The notes: generated by a model not told the origin, from the sequence alone. A stretch of 64,000 nt of DNA from Saprospiraceae bacterium (GCA_016717145.1 JADKGD010000018.1:1-64000), one strand, 5' to 3'; shown: positions 37,045 to 46,356, counted from the stretch's first letter. Translations and numbers: made by a program.

Positions 37045-38874
37045 TTAATTAGTAATATTAATTGTAAAGGAAGTGGTATACCATGCACCTTTTACTTTTG
37101 AAGGTCTGTTTAATCCAGGTATTGATCTGAATCCGGCACTTAATACAGGCTCATAATTCAGGTCATCAAGCTTAAAATGAAAATCATCTGTGCGTTCGGT
37201 ACTTATAATGATTAAAAATCTATCGGTACTTTTGGAAAGTCCGGGCAAAAGTTCAAAATAATCGGCTTCACCACCACCCCAAAATAAAGTTGCTGTTTCT
37301 GATTTTTCAAGGGCTTCATTTTTTACGGGTATGACACCGTAATGATCGTTGAGATAAATAAGGCTATAATGTAAATTTTGTGTAAAATAATTTTGAATCA
37401 TTAGACGGAATTTTATAGGTTTTCCTTTGTACACAAGATTTATTTCGCCCGGGTCAAATCTTTTATAGACATCCGGTTCTACCATTATTTCAAAATATAT
37501 ATTACTGCTTGTAGGCTGAAGTTGGGATGTTAGATTTTGAAAGTTTTTAATTCTTGTCCAATGTGCTGCATGATCCAAAACTGACATTAAATATGGAAAT
37601 ACCTGAGGGTTTGCTGTTACTATTTTGGCAATTCTGACTGGTTCAGTTTCATCATTCCACAGTTCTAAAAAGTTTTCAACCTCTTTTAAAGTATAGGAAT
37701 ATATAGCTTGGTCTGCTTTAAAAGAAAAATCAAAATTGGGATAATCCTTCAAAGCTTCTATCCAGGTTTGTTTAATTGAATCGTCCACTAAAGCAAGAAC
37801 CTTAGTTGGAATAAAAATATTTTTAGTTGGTAAAGCCCAATATTTGGTAGCTGAGTCCAAAACAATATCAGGTTTTAAAAAAGAAATCTGGGCAGAAGTT
37901 TCTGTAATAACTGCCTCAGTGACAGCTATATCTTCCCCTTCTTTAAATAAAAATACTTTCTGCCCTTCAGCTGCACTAAAACCAAGAATTTCGCCGGCAT
38001 CCATTTTCCAGGCATTTTCAAAAAAACTCACTGTATATCTTTTATTTGCTGAAAGTATTTTCCCATCCAAAAATTTACCGTAACTATTAAATTTGCCCAT
38101 TGGCTCCATTTGAGGATCCTGATTCCAATTCATACCAACCACATCCTGTCTAAGTTTGACGTATAAATCAGCGTAAGAAACATCCTTGCCTGTAGTATTT
38201 AGTGCTTTTAAAAAACTCTCCGTAAACAAGCCACTTCCTGACCATGATTCCTTTGATTCCTGAAATCGATTACACGCAGCAAACAATATATGATTGGATG
38301 TCGGCAATTGAACGCCATTCTTTACAAAATACCCGTCAAGATAGGTGTCAATACTCCTTGCATCAGTCCGGTCATCTGCCAACCTCGTACGGTATTCTTT
38401 CTCCTGAGGTTTGTCTGCTGATCTGGTACCTGAGCCACTATTGCAACAATCAAGTGTTACGACCACATGGGCCCCTGTTTGGTCCAGTTCTGAAAGTAAA
38501 ACGGACAATTCCTTGTCTGCCAAATCCCTGCCTGAAGGTCTGCTATCATAAAGTACCAGCGTTTCATCTTTGCCTCCTGAATTAAATTGAATGAGTTCTT
38601 TGGCTGAAGGCTGACGTGATCCGTGTCCACTATAATGAAACCAGACTACATCCTCACTGGTTGCTTTTGCAAGGTGGGTCCGAAAAGCTGAGACTACATT
38701 TGCATGAGTTGCTTCATTATTAATTAATGTCTTAATATGGAGGACTTCCCCAGTGTAGTTTCCAACAAGATAATCTTTAATTTTAGTTGCATCACTAACT
38801 GCTCCACCCAATTTTGCTACGGGTGGATTGTAATCATTAATACCAACAATCAAGGCGTAAATGGATCGCTGCAT
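37045..38874 (-). CDS. Caspase-fold peptidase (C14, metacaspase-like) with C-terminal DUF4384-like region
   Basis: 609 residues, intact. N-terminal p20-like domain: YALIVGINDYNPP, then WFHYSGHGSRQP with catalytic His84 and VVVTLDCCNSGSGTRS with catalytic Cys144. Asp142 precedes it as in DCCHSG-type sites, so the enzyme probably cuts after basic residues like other metacaspases. ~290-480 is an uncharacterised middle; ~480-609 contains IKFRLMIQNYF, LHYSLIYLNDHYGVIPV and FLIIISTE, like the DUF4384 beta-domain often fused to prokaryotic caspases. No signal peptide; cytoplasmic. First gene of the five-gene operon. Its likely substrates are the neighbouring CHAT-STAND protein or an unlinked effector (inference). 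Confidence 0.9.
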   Translation of the reverse strand: MQRSIYALIVGINDYNPPVAKLGGAVSDATKIKDYLVGNYTGEVLHIKTLINNEATHANVVSAFRTHLAKATSEDVVWFHYSGHGSRQPSAKELIQFNSGGKDETLVLYDSRPSGRDLADKELSVLLSELDQTGAHVVVTLDCCNSGSGTRSADKPQEKEYRTRLADDRTDARSIDTYLDGYFVKNGVQLPTSNHILFAACNRFQESKESWSGSGLFTESFLKALNTTGKDVSYADLYVKLRQDVVGMNWNQDPQMEPMGKFNSYGKFLDGKILSANKRYTVSFFENAWKMDAGEILGFSAAEGQKVFLFKEGEDIAVTEAVITETSAQISFLKPDIVLDSATKYWALPTKNIFIPTKVLALVDDSIKQTWIEALKDYPNFDFSFKADQAIYSYTLKEVENFLELWNDETEPVRIAKIVTANPQVFPYLMSVLDHAAHWTRIKNFQNLTSQLQPTSSNIYFEIMVEPDVYKRFDPGEINLVYKGKPIKFRLMIQNYFTQNLHYSLIYLNDHYGVIPVKNEALEKSETATLFWGGGEADYFELLPGLSKSTDRFLIIISTERTDDFHFKLDDLNYEPVLSAGFRSIPGLNRPSKVKGAWYTTSFTINITN

Positions 38875-39002
38875 GGTAACATTTTTAAGCTATTAAAAAA
38901 TTATCTTGCTGAGCGAATACCGCAATAATCCGGCACGTATGTTAACTACATTAACGCACTCGGGCATTATGAGTAGGGTCTTCGGGGCATAACAATTATG
39001 GA

Positions 39003-39010
39003 CAAATATA
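39003..39010 (-). promoter_or_regulatory. Candidate -7 box TATATTTG for the caspase/CHAT operon
   Basis: On the minus strand TATATTTG fits TAnnTTTG, about 129 bp before the caspase start at 38874; upstream is a T-rich -33 region without a perfect TTTG. The remaining leader has no clear operator. Only candidate found. Confidence 0.4.
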
Positions 39011-39117
39011 TCTTTATAAATAAGAAAATAAAAATATTACTCTATATAATTTTTTGAGGTTAAAATAAATTCAACAAAATATTTTATGTTGTATTGTGAT
39101 GTTTAAAGTTTACAAAA

Positions 39118-39155
39118 AAAGGCTTGTTTTTACAAAGAAGTAAAAACAAGCCTTT
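39118..39155 (-). terminator. Rho-independent terminator of rpoD
   Basis: A 16-bp perfect stem (39118-39133 with 39140-39155, 6-nt loop). On the minus strand it is followed by a T-run (39117-39114 and on). It lies 24 bp after the rpoD stop and separates rpoD from the caspase operon. Confidence 0.88.
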
Positions 39156-39178
39156 CTGTTATAATTTTGACAACTATA

Positions 39179-40048
39179 TTAAGTACCCAAGTAATTTTTT
39201 AATAACTTACTTCGGGAGACTGATCTTAATTTATTAATAGCTTTATCTTTTATTTGTCTCACCCTTTCGCGGGTAAGTCCGAATTTATCGCCGATATCTT
39301 CCAATGACATTGGGTGCTCGATACCAATGCCAAAATACAATTTAATGACGTCACTTTGTCTTTCAGTAAGGGTATTAAGCGATCTTTCTATTTCTTTACG
39401 GAGAGAATCCCTGTACTCCAGTGCAGAATCTGTATCCGGAGTGGAATTATTTTCCAATACATCAAGTAGGGAATTGTCTTCGCCGTCCACAAAGGGAGCA
39501 TCCATTGAGACGTGACGTGCAGCAACACCTAATGTCGTTTCCACTTCTTCGGTTGGAATCTCCAACAATTCTGCAAGTTCATCAGCTGATGGCTCTCTTT
39601 CAAACTCTTGTTCCAGTTCAGAAAAAGCCCTGTTGATCTTATTCAAAGAACCGACTTTGTTCAAAGGTAATCTGACAATTCTGGACTGTTCAGCCAGAGC
39701 TTGCAAGATGGATTGTCTGATCCACCATACCGCGTAAGAAATGAACTTAAATCCCCTCGTCTCATCAAATCTCTGAGCTGCCTTTATCAAGCCCAGGTTA
39801 CCTTCATTGATCAAATCACTCAATGATAACCCTTGATTTTGATATTGTTTGGCTACGGAGACCACAAACCTCAAATTCGCCTTTGTTAGTCTTTCGAGGG
39901 CATCCTGATCTCCTTCTTTTATTTTTTGTGCTAAATCAACTTCTTCTTCAGGAGTCAAAAGGTCAACCTTGCCGATTTCCTGAAGGTATTTTTCCAGAGA
40001 TTGACTCTCTCTGTTGGTGATTGATTTAGTTATTTTTAACTGTCTCAT
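39179..40048 (-). CDS. rpoD: Primary sigma factor RpoD (Bacteroidota short form)
   Basis: 289 residues. Starts MRQLKITKSITNRESQSLEK, typical of Bacteroidota RpoD, which lacks the long region 1.1 and linker of E. coli. Region 1.2 (YLQEIGKVDLLTPEEEVDLA), region 2 (ANLRFVVSVAKQYQNQGLSL, DLINEGNLGLIKAAQRFDE, GFKFISYAVWWIRQSI), region 3 and region 4.2 (LEDIGDKFGLTRERVRQIKD) are all in order. It directs core RNA polymerase to TAnnTTTG promoters, of which several are in this window. Single-gene unit with a good promoter and terminator. Confidence 0.97.
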   Translation of the reverse strand: MRQLKITKSITNRESQSLEKYLQEIGKVDLLTPEEEVDLAQKIKEGDQDALERLTKANLRFVVSVAKQYQNQGLSLSDLINEGNLGLIKAAQRFDETRGFKFISYAVWWIRQSILQALAEQSRIVRLPLNKVGSLNKINRAFSELEQEFEREPSADELAELLEIPTEEVETTLGVAARHVSMDAPFVDGEDNSLLDVLENNSTPDTDSALEYRDSLRKEIERSLNTLTERQSDVIKLYFGIGIEHPMSLEDIGDKFGLTRERVRQIKDKAINKLRSVSRSKLLKNYLGT

Positions 40049-40094
40049 TATGTTATTTTAAACCTATTCCGGTGACGAATTTTGAAAAGAGCCG

Positions 40095-40126
40095 CAAAGA
40101 TAAAACTTTTAAGGCTTATTAATCAA
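40095..40126 (-). promoter_or_regulatory. rpoD promoter (TTG-N21-TATCTTTG)
   Basis: Minus strand: TTG (40126-40124), 21 bp, then TATCTTTG (40102-40095), about 46 bp before the rpoD start. One of the best matches to the Bacteroidota consensus in the window. The rest of 40049-40439 is AT-rich with no gene; it is the divergent control region of rpoD and the START-like gene. Confidence 0.65.
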
Positions 40127-40439
40127 TTAATTACCTATTTCGTTTATTTTTTTTTGATTTTTAATCATATTTATCAAAAACAAAGTCAACTTATCAAATG
40201 AAATCATAAATATAAATGCAAGTTTTTGATCATATAACATTTGAAGATTTGCTGTTTCAGATTTATGAACCGAAACTTTTTCAGATATTATTATGTTTGA
40301 TTATGTAATTCAATAAAAAGCACACACCTTTAATAATTAAATATTCATAAAAAAAGTTCATTTCTTTTGTCAATTGGAAAAATTATTTTTTATTGCGCTT
40401 TTATTCCAATAATTACACAAAATAGCTTATCCATTCTCA

Positions 40440-40820
40440 ATGAAAAGAGTAAAGATTGATTTAGAATTTATTTTCAGGGCATCTCCGGCAATTATTTACA
40501 CTTTTGTAACTACACCTGCCTGCCTTGTAAGATGGTACTGCGATGAAGTGGATATTACAAATGATATATATTCGTTTTATTGGAGTGGTAGTAGCGAAAT
40601 AGCTTATCTGATTGATGATATAGAAGAAGAAAGGGTCAGACTCAAATGGGAAGAAGCCGAAGATCAAAACGAATATCTGGAATTCAGAATGTATAAATCT
40701 GATATCACCAATGAAACAATACTTGAAGTTACTGACTTCTGCGATGCCGGAGATGAGCAGGAAACAAAAGACGTGTGGACTAATTTGATTCTTGAACTCA
40801 AAAAAGAATGTGGCGGATAA
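40440..40820 (+). CDS. START-like domain protein
   Basis: 126 residues. MKRVKIDLEFIFRASPAIIY followed by LVRWYCDEVDITNDIYSFYW is the conserved start of the START-like (AHSA1-related) family found through the Bacteroidota, usually beside rpoD or housekeeping genes. Helix-grip fold expected, ligand unknown; cytoplasmic. The C-terminus is acidic and ends KKECGG. The RNA methyltransferase gene follows after 30 bp on the same strand. Confidence 0.87.
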   Translation: MKRVKIDLEFIFRASPAIIYTFVTTPACLVRWYCDEVDITNDIYSFYWSGSSEIAYLIDDIEEERVRLKWEEAEDQNEYLEFRMYKSDITNETILEVTDFCDAGDEQETKDVWTNLILELKKECGG

Positions 40821-40850
40821 TCATTTTACTTTACGATAATTAACACAGAA

Positions 40851-42023
40851 GTGAAATTTATAGCCAAAACGCTCGAAGGACTTGAAGAAATACTCTCTTA
40901 TGAACTGAATGACATTGGTGCCGAAGATATTGTCATCTTAAAAAGAGCTGTGGCCTACAGCGGCAATTCACTATTATTGTATAAATCAAATTTGCTTTTA
41001 AGAACTTGTCTTAAGGTACTTGTTTTTATGAAAGAATTTGAAATCAAAGACGAGGAAGAGCTTTATAATGAAGTTAAAAAAATCAACTGGGAAGAATATT
41101 TTAATGTTGATGATACTTTTGCTATTGATTCCGTAGTGAATTCCGAAAAATTCAGGCACGCCAATTTTATTTCTTTAAAGGTAAAAGACGCCATAGCCGA
41201 CAGATTCCGAGAAAAATACAACAAACGACCAAATGTTGATACCCTCGACCCTACGATTAGAATTAATGTGCACATCCGGGAAAGTATTGTAACCATCAGC
41301 CTTGACAGTAGTGGCAGATCACTGCACATGCGCGGATACAGGAAACAAATGGTTGATGCACCTTTAAATGAGGTTTTAGCGGCTGGCATGGTGTTGATGA
41401 CAGGATGGGACGGCTCGAGTCCGCTTATTGACCCTATGTGCGGTTCCGCAACGATTTTATGCGAGGCAGCCCGAATAGCATTAAAAATCCCACCACATTC
41501 ACCTGAAAGGCCATTCGCCTTCAAAAAATGGAAGAGTTTTGATACTGAATTATGGCATATGGTATGTAAGGAAGCAGAAAATAATATCATTCAGCATTGC
41601 GCCAATATAGTCGGCTATGACATAAATCCTAAAGCCATTAAAGCCTCCGAAGAAAACATAATAGCAGCAGGCCTTTCAGCTTATATTAAAATAGCAAAAG
41701 AAGATTTTTTTTACCTCGAAGGAGCGAATGAAACCTTGCTGATTTTTAATCCGCCATATGATGAAAGATTGAAAGAAGATGACATCCTGGATTTTTACAA
41801 ACATATCGGTGATAAATTAAAAATGTCATTTAAATCCTGTACTGCATGGATCCTCAGCGGAAATATACAAGCTATAAAAAATGTCGGTTTGCGGCCATCA
41901 ACAAAAAGAAATATGATGAATGGAAGTATACCTTCCTTCTATTGTAAATTTGATATGTATGATGGCAGTAAAAAACAAAAATGGCAACAATTTAATAATC
42001 AAAAACCTGCTGAAAATTTATGA
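40851..42023 (+). CDS. THUMP domain class I SAM-dependent RNA methyltransferase (RlmL/YpsC type)
   Basis: 390 residues; GTG start at 40851. Residues ~1-60 ferredoxin-like, ~60-160 THUMP RNA-binding domain, ~165-385 catalytic domain with PLIDPMCGSATILCEAARIA (motif I) and LLIFNPPYDERL (NPPY motif, N2-guanine or N6-adenine methylation). KFRHANFISLKVKDAIADRF is the typical THUMP link. Members such as RlmL methylate 23S rRNA G2445; this single-domain form is shorter than E. coli RlmKL. Acts on rRNA in the cytoplasm. Its stop overlaps the next ATG (ATGA). Confidence 0.92.
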   Translation: MKFIAKTLEGLEEILSYELNDIGAEDIVILKRAVAYSGNSLLLYKSNLLLRTCLKVLVFMKEFEIKDEEELYNEVKKINWEEYFNVDDTFAIDSVVNSEKFRHANFISLKVKDAIADRFREKYNKRPNVDTLDPTIRINVHIRESIVTISLDSSGRSLHMRGYRKQMVDAPLNEVLAAGMVLMTGWDGSSPLIDPMCGSATILCEAARIALKIPPHSPERPFAFKKWKSFDTELWHMVCKEAENNIIQHCANIVGYDINPKAIKASEENIIAAGLSAYIKIAKEDFFYLEGANETLLIFNPPYDERLKEDDILDFYKHIGDKLKMSFKSCTAWILSGNIQAIKNVGLRPSTKRNMMNGSIPSFYCKFDMYDGSKKQKWQQFNNQKPAENL

Positions 42024-42328
42024 GCAGTGTAAAAAATTATTTAAATTACTTTTTCAGTATTATTTTTTTTCTGATATTTTGCGAAGCAGGCATTAGCCAG
42101 ACCAAACATGACTCTTTAAAATATGAGGTGTTTTTATCACAAGGATCCTTTAAGCCAAATTATTCATTTACAACATATTATAATAACCTAACCAGCAAAA
42201 AATTTAATGCTGCGGACTTACCTGTTTTTTGTAGAATCGAACATCTTATTGAATCAAAAAGCAACATTGGTTTCAGATTCAGGCTTGGTGATTTAAATTA
42301 TGTAAATATGCTCGAAAATAAAAAATAA
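42020..42328 (+). CDS. Small exported protein, 102 aa
   Basis: Starts by ATGA overlap with the RNA methyltransferase gene, so translation is coupled. Residues 8-27 are a signal peptide (YFFSIIFFLIFCEAGISQ), followed by a polar ~75-residue domain (SKSNIGFRFRLGDLNYVNML). No known family. The RFRLGD.NYVNMLE end is like beta-strand ends of outer-membrane proteins, which may be chance. Possibly incomplete at the C-terminus through an indel. Confidence 0.6.
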   Translation: MSSVKNYLNYFFSIIFFLIFCEAGISQTKHDSLKYEVFLSQGSFKPNYSFTTYYNNLTSKKFNAADLPVFCRIEHLIESKSNIGFRFRLGDLNYVNMLENKK

Positions 42329-42375
42329 TAGGTGTAACTTTGTTTTTAATAATTAAATTTTTAAAAATTACCTTT

Positions 42376-42960
42376 ATGAAATCTCTCTTAAGATCAAGCC
42401 TGATGCTGATGGTATTGTTTGTTTTTATTTCTTCCTGCAAAAAAGATCCGGAAACGATTACCGGATGCACAGATGCTCTAGGGGATAATTTTAATGCACA
42501 GGCAACAGTAGATAACGGATCCTGTACCTTTCAAAAAAGATTTTTAGGAAATTATACCGGTGAATTTGTATGCAAAGGGTTATTTGCAGCAGTATTTAAT
42601 ATGGCAGATGTAAGTATCACTGAGTTGATCAAAAAAGACGAAGTGAACATTATTATTACAACAACCATAGGCCCGCTTCCTGTATTGGGAAAACTCACCA
42701 AAAATGAAATAAATGTTGACGCTGTTTTACCTAATCTGACCGTAAAAGCAAAAGATGTTTTTCCAGGAGCAGGTGATGAAACAATATTGGTGGATGGTAA
42801 AATATTGACAGTTTTAACCATCACCGCTGACAATAAAAAATTGACAGGTGATCTGGCGCTTACATTAACCCTTAAAGAAACAACATTTATCTCAGGAGTC
42901 CCTTTCCCGGCTGGCACTAGTCTGAGTGATGAATGTGCTTTTGTCGGTACCAGAAAGTAA
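42376..42960 (+). CDS. Lipoprotein of unknown function
   Basis: The frame is open from 42340, but ATG 42376 gives a proper lipoprotein signal: MKSLLRSSLMLMVLFVFISS with Cys in FISSC (residue 21), so mature ~173 aa anchored in the outer membrane. After it comes GCTDALGDNFNAQATVDNGS and a Cys, a Cys-Asp-Asn motif often seen after lipoboxes of Bacteroidota. The rest looks beta-rich (NIIITTTIGPLPVLGKLTKN). No recognised domain. Separate promoter likely in 42329-42375, which is AT-rich. Confidence 0.75.
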   Translation: MKSLLRSSLMLMVLFVFISSCKKDPETITGCTDALGDNFNAQATVDNGSCTFQKRFLGNYTGEFVCKGLFAAVFNMADVSITELIKKDEVNIIITTTIGPLPVLGKLTKNEINVDAVLPNLTVKAKDVFPGAGDETILVDGKILTVLTITADNKKLTGDLALTLTLKETTFISGVPFPAGTSLSDECAFVGTRK

Positions 42961-42988
42961 TCAAAAGTCTGAAAAAGTTGATTGAATA

Positions 42989-43807
42989 TTATATTTTAAT
43001 AAAGGAAGCACTAATCCAACCTTCTCTTTGCAATACCTTGTCCTTTCGTAAGCCAACATGATTAAAAGCGTAAGTTAGTGTTTCTTCATCTTCCGATAAT
43101 ATACCCGAAACTAATATTATCCCTTCCGCGCTTAACTTATTTACTAAGTCATCTGCATATTTTATTAAGATATTTCTATTTATATTTGCCAAAATAACAT
43201 CATATAAAAGATTGGGCGCATCATTCAAATCTCCACAAAATATACTTACATTATTAATATTGTTTACTACATTATTTTCTATAGTATTTTCATAAGATTC
43301 CTGCTCTATATCAATTGCGTCAATATGGCGAGCCCCTAATTTGGAAGCAAGAATGGCCAGAATGCCGGTGCCGCAACCAAAATCAAAAACACACTTACCC
43401 ACAAAGTTTATGGCTTCCATTTGTTTTACCATCATATATGTAGTTGCATGATGGCCTGTGCCAAAGGCCATTTTAGGATCAATGATAAGATCATATTTTA
43501 TTCCCTCCACAGGCGGGTGAAAAGTGGCACGAATCTGACAAAAATCTTCAACGATGACAGGTTGAAAAGACGCCTCCCATATTTCATTCCAGTTTTGTGG
43601 GAGAATCTCAGTAATGTCCACTTTATCGGTAAATAATGCAATCGTGGCAGCTATATCTTTTTTGATTTCGGGGCTTAGATTTTTTTTACTAATATATCCA
43701 ACATAATGATCTTCGTTTTCTTCAAAAGACTCAAATTCAAATTGTGTCAGTAAACCCAGTAGTGCCTCATCAGTACTCCAGATAGTATAAGCGTGATAAA
43801 TGTCCAT
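42989..43807 (-). CDS. prmA: Ribosomal protein L11 methyltransferase
   Basis: 272 residues. N-terminal half recognises L11; the C-terminal half is the methyltransferase: DPKMAFGTGHHATTYMMVKQ, GKCVFDFGCGTGILAILASK (motif I), VILANINRNILIKYADDLV and LVSGILSEDEETLTYAF, all diagnostic of PrmA. It trimethylates lysines and the N-terminus of L11 in the cytoplasm. folD begins just upstream in transcription (19-bp gap), so the two are an operon. Confidence 0.95.
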   Translation of the reverse strand: MDIYHAYTIWSTDEALLGLLTQFEFESFEENEDHYVGYISKKNLSPEIKKDIAATIALFTDKVDITEILPQNWNEIWEASFQPVIVEDFCQIRATFHPPVEGIKYDLIIDPKMAFGTGHHATTYMMVKQMEAINFVGKCVFDFGCGTGILAILASKLGARHIDAIDIEQESYENTIENNVVNNINNVSIFCGDLNDAPNLLYDVILANINRNILIKYADDLVNKLSAEGIILVSGILSEDEETLTYAFNHVGLRKDKVLQREGWISASFIKI

Positions 43808-43826
43808 ATAAAAATTAAATCAAAGT

Positions 43827-44708
43827 CTATTGATATACTTCCTTTTTTGCTGCTTTGAAGGTATTGAGCATTAAACCGACTACTGTCATAGGTCCTACCC
43901 CACCGGGCACAGGCGTGATCATACTTGCCTTGTACCTGACATGTTCAAAATCGACGTCGCCCACCAGTTTACTGCCGTTGGTGTAGGATTCACTTTCTAT
44001 TCTGTTGATGCCAACATCGATCACTATGGCTCCTTGAGATACCATGTCATCTTTGATAAAATTTGGAATACCGATGGCTGCTATGATGATATCAGCTTTA
44101 AGCAAAATGCTTTGCAAATTTTTTGTTTTACTGTGCGTAAGTGTAACCGTGGCATCACCGGTTTTTGACTTCCTTGACAATAGGATACTGATAGGCGTTC
44201 CTACTATATTGCTTCGACCTACTACAACCACGTGTTTTCCTGCCGTTTCAATATTGTATCGCTCAAGGAGGAGTGTAATACCATATGGCGTTGCAGGGAG
44301 AAAACATGGTAAGCCCTGAGCCATCCTTCCAAAATTATATGGGTGGAAACCATCTACATCTTTTTTATAATCTATGGCCAATGTAACCTTCACTTCGTCG
44401 ATATGATCCGGAAGGGGCAACTGAACTATAAATCCATCAATATCAGGATCTTCATTTAGTAATTTGATTTGATGTAATAAAGCATCTTCAGAAGTGTTGG
44501 CATCCAATCTTATCAAGGTTGAATTAAAACCTACCTCTCCACAAGATTTAACCTTATTTCCTACATATGCCTGACTTGCCGGATTATCACCAACCAAAAT
44601 AGCTGCGAGGTGAGGAGATCTGCCTGAACTTAACCTATAAGCATCTACTTCGTGCTTAAGGTTATTTTTAATTTCTGCTGCTACGGCTTTTCCGTCAATT
44701 AACTTCAT
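43827..44708 (-). CDS. folD: Methylene-tetrahydrofolate dehydrogenase/cyclohydrolase
   Basis: 293 residues. N-terminal domain with YVGNKVKSCGEVGF (catalytic Lys), DIDGFIVQLPLPDHIDEVKV; NADP domain with ATPYGITLLLERY, GRSNIVGTPISILL and MITPVPGGVGPMTVVGLML. Both FolD signatures are complete. It interconverts 5,10-methylene-, methenyl- and 10-formyl-tetrahydrofolate. First gene of the folD-prmA pair; 44709-44807 would hold the promoter. Confidence 0.96.
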   Translation of the reverse strand: MKLIDGKAVAAEIKNNLKHEVDAYRLSSGRSPHLAAILVGDNPASQAYVGNKVKSCGEVGFNSTLIRLDANTSEDALLHQIKLLNEDPDIDGFIVQLPLPDHIDEVKVTLAIDYKKDVDGFHPYNFGRMAQGLPCFLPATPYGITLLLERYNIETAGKHVVVVGRSNIVGTPISILLSRKSKTGDATVTLTHSKTKNLQSILLKADIIIAAIGIPNFIKDDMVSQGAIVIDVGINRIESESYTNGSKLVGDVDFEHVRYKASMITPVPGGVGPMTVVGLMLNTFKAAKKEVYQ

Positions 44709-44807
44709 GTCGGGGGGAAATATTTTAGTGCAAGGTAATTAAAATTCTCAAAAAATTGGTTGAACTGTCCGAATTATTTTATTAATTTTTGATATATAGT
44801 GTATCAA

Positions 44808-45575
44808 TTAATCAGAAATAACCATTCCATCTTTATTTTCAAATACGCGGTCAATAAACCTTGACGCTTCCTCAATTGTAAATGCATCAGAAACTTTAAA
44901 ATCGCCAATTGATTCGCGTCTCAGAGATGAGAGATATGCTCCTGAATGCAGTGCTTTTCCAAAATCATGTGCCAGAGACCTGATATATGTACCTTTACTA
45001 CACCCTACCAAAAACTGAAAAACAGGCATATTTATCTCACTGATCTCAAATACTGAAATATTAACAGCACGCGCCTTCATGGATACATCGCTGCCCCTTC
45101 TTGCTAAATCATAGGCTTTTTGTCCATTGATTTTAATGGCTGAATAAATAGGTGGGATCTGTTCAATATCTCCGATAAATCTCTTTCCTGTGGCATAAAT
45201 TAAGTCAGAAGTTATATGCTCAACTGGAAATAAATGATCAGGTTCAACTTCACTATCATAAGTGGCAGTAGTTCCACCTAAAGTAATGGAACCCGAATAT
45301 ACCTTAGCTATTGCTTGAATAGCATCAATTTCTTTGGTAAGTTTTCCGGTGCATATGATGAGTAATCCTGTGGCAAGCGGGTCCAATGTACCAGCATGTC
45401 CCACCTTAATATTTTTTACCTTTAGCGCATGTTTGATTTTAAAACGTAGTTTATTTACCACATCAAACGATGTCCAGTGCAGCGGCTTATCTATTAATAA
45501 TACTGTACCAGTCAAAAAATCAACAAGGTTTGGATTGGAGTTTTTTGTTATAATCTGATCAGTGGAGATAGGCAT
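44808..45575 (-). CDS. truB: tRNA pseudouridine(55) synthase
   Basis: 255 residues. GTVLLIDKPLHWTSFDVVNK, KVGHAGTLDPLATGLLIICT (catalytic Asp in TLD), IPPIYSAIKINGQKAYDLAR and KGTYIRSLAHDFGKAL are the TruB motifs in order. It converts U55 of tRNA to pseudouridine. The start overlaps the end of uppP by 17 bp, the gene order ftsX-DUF3098-uppP-truB being common in Bacteroidota. Confidence 0.96.
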   Translation of the reverse strand: MPISTDQIITKNSNPNLVDFLTGTVLLIDKPLHWTSFDVVNKLRFKIKHALKVKNIKVGHAGTLDPLATGLLIICTGKLTKEIDAIQAIAKVYSGSITLGGTTATYDSEVEPDHLFPVEHITSDLIYATGKRFIGDIEQIPPIYSAIKINGQKAYDLARRGSDVSMKARAVNISVFEISEINMPVFQFLVGCSKGTYIRSLAHDFGKALHSGAYLSSLRRESIGDFKVSDAFTIEEASRFIDRVFENKDGMVISD

Positions 45576-46356
45576 AAATCATTCCTATTAGACCAACAAT
45601 CAAACAATAATAAGCAAAATATTTAAGCTGACTTTTTCTCACGATACTTATCATCCATTTGCAGGCAAATATGCCTGTAAAAAATGAAACTACAAAACCA
45701 GCAGAAAGTGCTGGTAATGAAATGGTGCCTGACAGGAATTCTCCGTCCAGCATATCTTTTGCTATCTTTCCGAATATTAAAGGGACTACCATTAAAAAAG
45801 AAAATTTCGCAGCTTTTGCCCGATCTATACCCAGCAAAACACTTGATGATATGGTTGCACCCGAACGACTAATGCCCGGAGTGATGGCTATGGCTTGCGC
45901 CAGACCGACTTTGAAGGCACTGCTATAAGTGACATCATTTGAAGTAAAACTTGCTTTGTCTGCAATAAAAAGTATGATACCTGTCAGAATCAACATAGCA
46001 CATACAAGCATAATATTCTGACTAAATAATCCTTCTATTTGTTTTTCAAAAAATAAACCGACAATAGTGGCTGGTATCATAGACACAATGATCTTAAATA
46101 CGAAGGATTTTTCCTCGTTTTCACCCTTTTTAAAAAAATTTAGTACAATTTCCAGAATATCCTTTCTAAAAACATAAACTGTGGCTAAGGCAGTGCCAAA
46201 ATGAAGCACCACTGTCATCAATAAGCTATCCCCTGGCAAGGCCTTATCGCCCAACATATATTTTGCCAATTCAAGGTGGCCGCTGCTGCTAACCGGCAAA
46301 AATTCAGTCAAACCCTGTACAATGCCAAGAATGATGGCATTAAGTATTTCTCCCAT
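45559..46356 (-). CDS. uppP: Undecaprenyl-diphosphatase
   Basis: 265 residues, about eight membrane helices. Motifs GLTEFLPVSSSGHLEL near residues 16-31 and AITPGISRSGATISSSVLLG in the second half make the BacA/UppP active site. It recycles undecaprenyl pyrophosphate in the inner membrane for peptidoglycan and other envelope polymers. Overlaps truB by 17 bp. Confidence 0.95.
   Translation of the reverse strand: MGEILNAIILGIVQGLTEFLPVSSSGHLELAKYMLGDKALPGDSLLMTVVLHFGTALATVYVFRKDILEIVLNFFKKGENEEKSFVFKIIVSMIPATIVGLFFEKQIEGLFSQNIMLVCAMLILTGIILFIADKASFTSNDVTYSSAFKVGLAQAIAITPGISRSGATISSSVLLGIDRAKAAKFSFLMVVPLIFGKIAKDMLDGEFLSGTISLPALSAGFVVSFFTGIFACKWMISIVRKSQLKYFAYYCLIVGLIGMIYAYLH

Noticed and set aside
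39118..39155. Possible small RNA in the rpoD-caspase gap
   Set aside because: The structure is a perfect stem with a T-run directly after rpoD, best explained as its terminator; no promoter precedes it.
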